A stretch of 64,000 nucleotides of DNA from Burkholderia sp. GAS332 (GTDB lineage: Bacteria > Pseudomonadota > Gammaproteobacteria > Burkholderiales > Burkholderiaceae), in contig FSRV01000001.1 in the NCBI GenBank assembly GCA_900142905.1, forward strand, positions 2,480,001-2,544,000, read 5' to 3'. Position numbers and translations under genes: made by a program. Position 1 is the stretch's first letter; each line of letters starts with the position of its first letter. The notes under the pieces were generated by a model. It was not told the origin of the DNA, ran no database searches, and saw only the letters and a list, made by a program, of their open reading frames with translations. Of the stretch, positions 62,993 through 64,000 are shown in pieces.

Positions 62993-64000
62993 ATGGCTTT
63001 CATCAACGAAGTTATCGATCTGAGCCTGGAAGGCGACATAGCGGTCGTTTCAGTGAACTCGCCGCCGGTGAACGCACTGTCTGCCAAAGTGCGAGAGGGG
63101 CTATATGAGGCGTTTGTCAGCGCGAATGCTCATACGTCGGTGCGGGCGATTGTGCTCATCTGTGAGGGGAGGACCTTCATCGCCGGTGCGGATATTAGCG
63201 AGTTTGGTAAGCCCAGTGCTGGCCCCACGATTCGTGATATCCAGGACCTGCTGGAAGCTGCACCGAAGCCGGTGATCGCAGCGATCCACGGCACGGCCCT
63301 TGGCGGCGGGCTCGAGGTCGCACTGGCGGCGCACTACCGGGTGGCAACGAAAAACGCTAAGGCCGGACTTCCCGAGGTTAACATCGGGCTGGTGCCGGGG
63401 GCGGGCGGAACGCAGCGGCTGCCGCGGATCGTTGGTGTTGAAACGGCGCTCGATCTGGTGACGAGCGGCCGCCATGTGCCGGCACAAGAGGCGCAGCGCA
63501 TGGGCCTATTCGATCATCTGGTCGACGGCGACTTGCGCGGGGGCGCGATCGCGTTTGCAAGCTCGGTAGTGGCGGAAGGCAAGCCGCTGCTTCGCATTCG
63601 TGACAACAACGAGAAGCTCGACGCAGCAAAGAGCTACCCTGAAATCTTCGCCGAGTTTCGTAAGGCCAATGCCAAGCGCTTTCGAGGTTTTGACGCGCCC
63701 GAAGCCAATATCCAGGCCATTGAGGCGGCCGTCAACGAATCGTTCGAAGTGGCGATGGAGATCGAGCGCGGTCTGTTCCGCAAGCTAGTGGCCGGCACCC
63801 AGTCCGGTGCGCAAAGGCATGTATTCTTCGCGGAGCGTCAGGCATCCAAGATTCCGGAAGTGCCGGAGGACACTCCGACCCGTCCAATAAGGAAGGTCGG
63901 CATTGTAGGTGCAGGCACCATGGGAGGCGGCATTGCGATGAATTTCCTGAATGCCGGCCTGCCCGTGATAATCGTCGAGGCTGACCGGGGGGCCCTTGAT
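62993..64000 (+). CDS. FadB-type enoyl-CoA hydratase/3-hydroxyacyl-CoA dehydrogenase, cut by right edge
   Basis: 336 codons are visible. The N-terminal crotonase domain has VVSVNSPPVNALSAKVREGL, FIAGADISEFG, AIHGTALGGGLEVALAAHYR (first catalytic Glu region) and GLPEVNIGLVPGAGGTQRLP (second Glu). A linker helix with HVFFAERQASKIPEVPEDTP follows, then the NAD-binding start KVGIVGAGTMGGGIAMNFLN (GxGxxG). The domain order and linker are those of the FadB/FadJ fusion class. ATG 62993 has no clear ribosome site (GATTTTTATATATGGAGTACTA), though GGAG lies 6 bases upstream. The C-terminal dehydrogenase part lies outside the window. Confidence 0.92.
   Translation, partial: MAFINEVIDLSLEGDIAVVSVNSPPVNALSAKVREGLYEAFVSANAHTSVRAIVLICEGRTFIAGADISEFGKPSAGPTIRDIQDLLEAAPKPVIAAIHGTALGGGLEVALAAHYRVATKNAKAGLPEVNIGLVPGAGGTQRLPRIVGVETALDLVTSGRHVPAQEAQRMGLFDHLVDGDLRGGAIAFASSVVAEGKPLLRIRDNNEKLDAAKSYPEIFAEFRKANAKRFRGFDAPEANIQAIEAAVNESFEVAMEIERGLFRKLVAGTQSGAQRHVFFAERQASKIPEVPEDTPTRPIRKVGIVGAGTMGGGIAMNFLNAGLPVIIVEADRGALD

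Overview
The window looks like a Burkholderiaceae chromosome or megaplasmid (Paraburkholderia/Caballeronia-like). The main reasons are five intact or near-intact DUF4148 proteins plus one wrecked copy (a family largely confined to that group), the types of LysR, TetR, porin and IS genes present, and high G+C. Much of it reads as an accessory region: intact genes alternate with IS remnants and truncated or frameshifted genes.

Region 1 (1-19.7 kb) is the most distinctive part. It ends in an ECF sigma factor / membrane anti-sigma operon (18329-19653). Before it lie at least fourteen good copies of one motif, GGAATA(A/T)-16 bases-GT(C/T/A)TA-like, with exactly the same 16-base spacer on both strands. 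Most copies sit in front of a small envelope gene: Tat-type metallophosphoesterases (left edge and 15568), a cupredoxin, cytochrome b561, a YceI-like lipoprotein, DUF4148 proteins, a very short lipoprotein, a DUF1269-like membrane protein, and the sigma factor itself. I read this as one ECF regulon packed around its regulator. Inside it is a decayed shadow copy (4380-5851): YceI relic, metallophosphoesterase relic and sigma-factor relic, still carrying a divergent pair of the same promoter motif. Three proteins of the region end in the same unusual C-terminal peptide, CVxPVSxC...GS. Also present are a wrecked membrane/ferredoxin-type adenylate cyclase, two IS5-family remnants and a patatin relic.

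Region 2 (19.7-24.3 kb) is scarred: an IS66 remnant abuts the anti-sigma gene, followed by TRAP-transporter remnants (dctP, and dctQ fused to a porin tail), an intact secreted GH79 glycoside hydrolase, a katG remnant and a perfect 20-bp hairpin.

Region 3 (24.4-42 kb) carries small metabolic modules: a secreted alpha/beta hydrolase; an OYE-type flavin oxidoreductase with an MFS carrier; a DAD-type cupin dioxygenase with an MBL-fold hydrolase and a divergent LysR; threonine aldolase; a LysR divergent from a class V aminotransferase and a DAACS symporter; a secreted hydrolase-like protein; a VOC protein; and a TetR regulator. Between them are IS605, GntP, GH2/malectin, DAACS and SDR remnants.

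Region 4 (42.5-64 kb) is a CoA-thioester catabolic cluster: acyl-CoA ligase, acyl-CoA dehydrogenase, class I CoA-transferase, thiolase (frameshifted in a G run), RutE-like nitroreductase, fumarylacetoacetase-like hydrolase, PaaG-like enoyl-CoA hydratase, serine hydrolase, extradiol-type dioxygenase, second thiolase and a FadB-type bifunctional enzyme running off the right edge. It holds two unusual regulators, each made of two TetR modules in one chain, and relics of extra copies of its own enzymes. A ring-containing carboxylic acid or lactone is a plausible substrate, but the sequence does not name it. No rRNA, tRNA or CRISPR array was seen.
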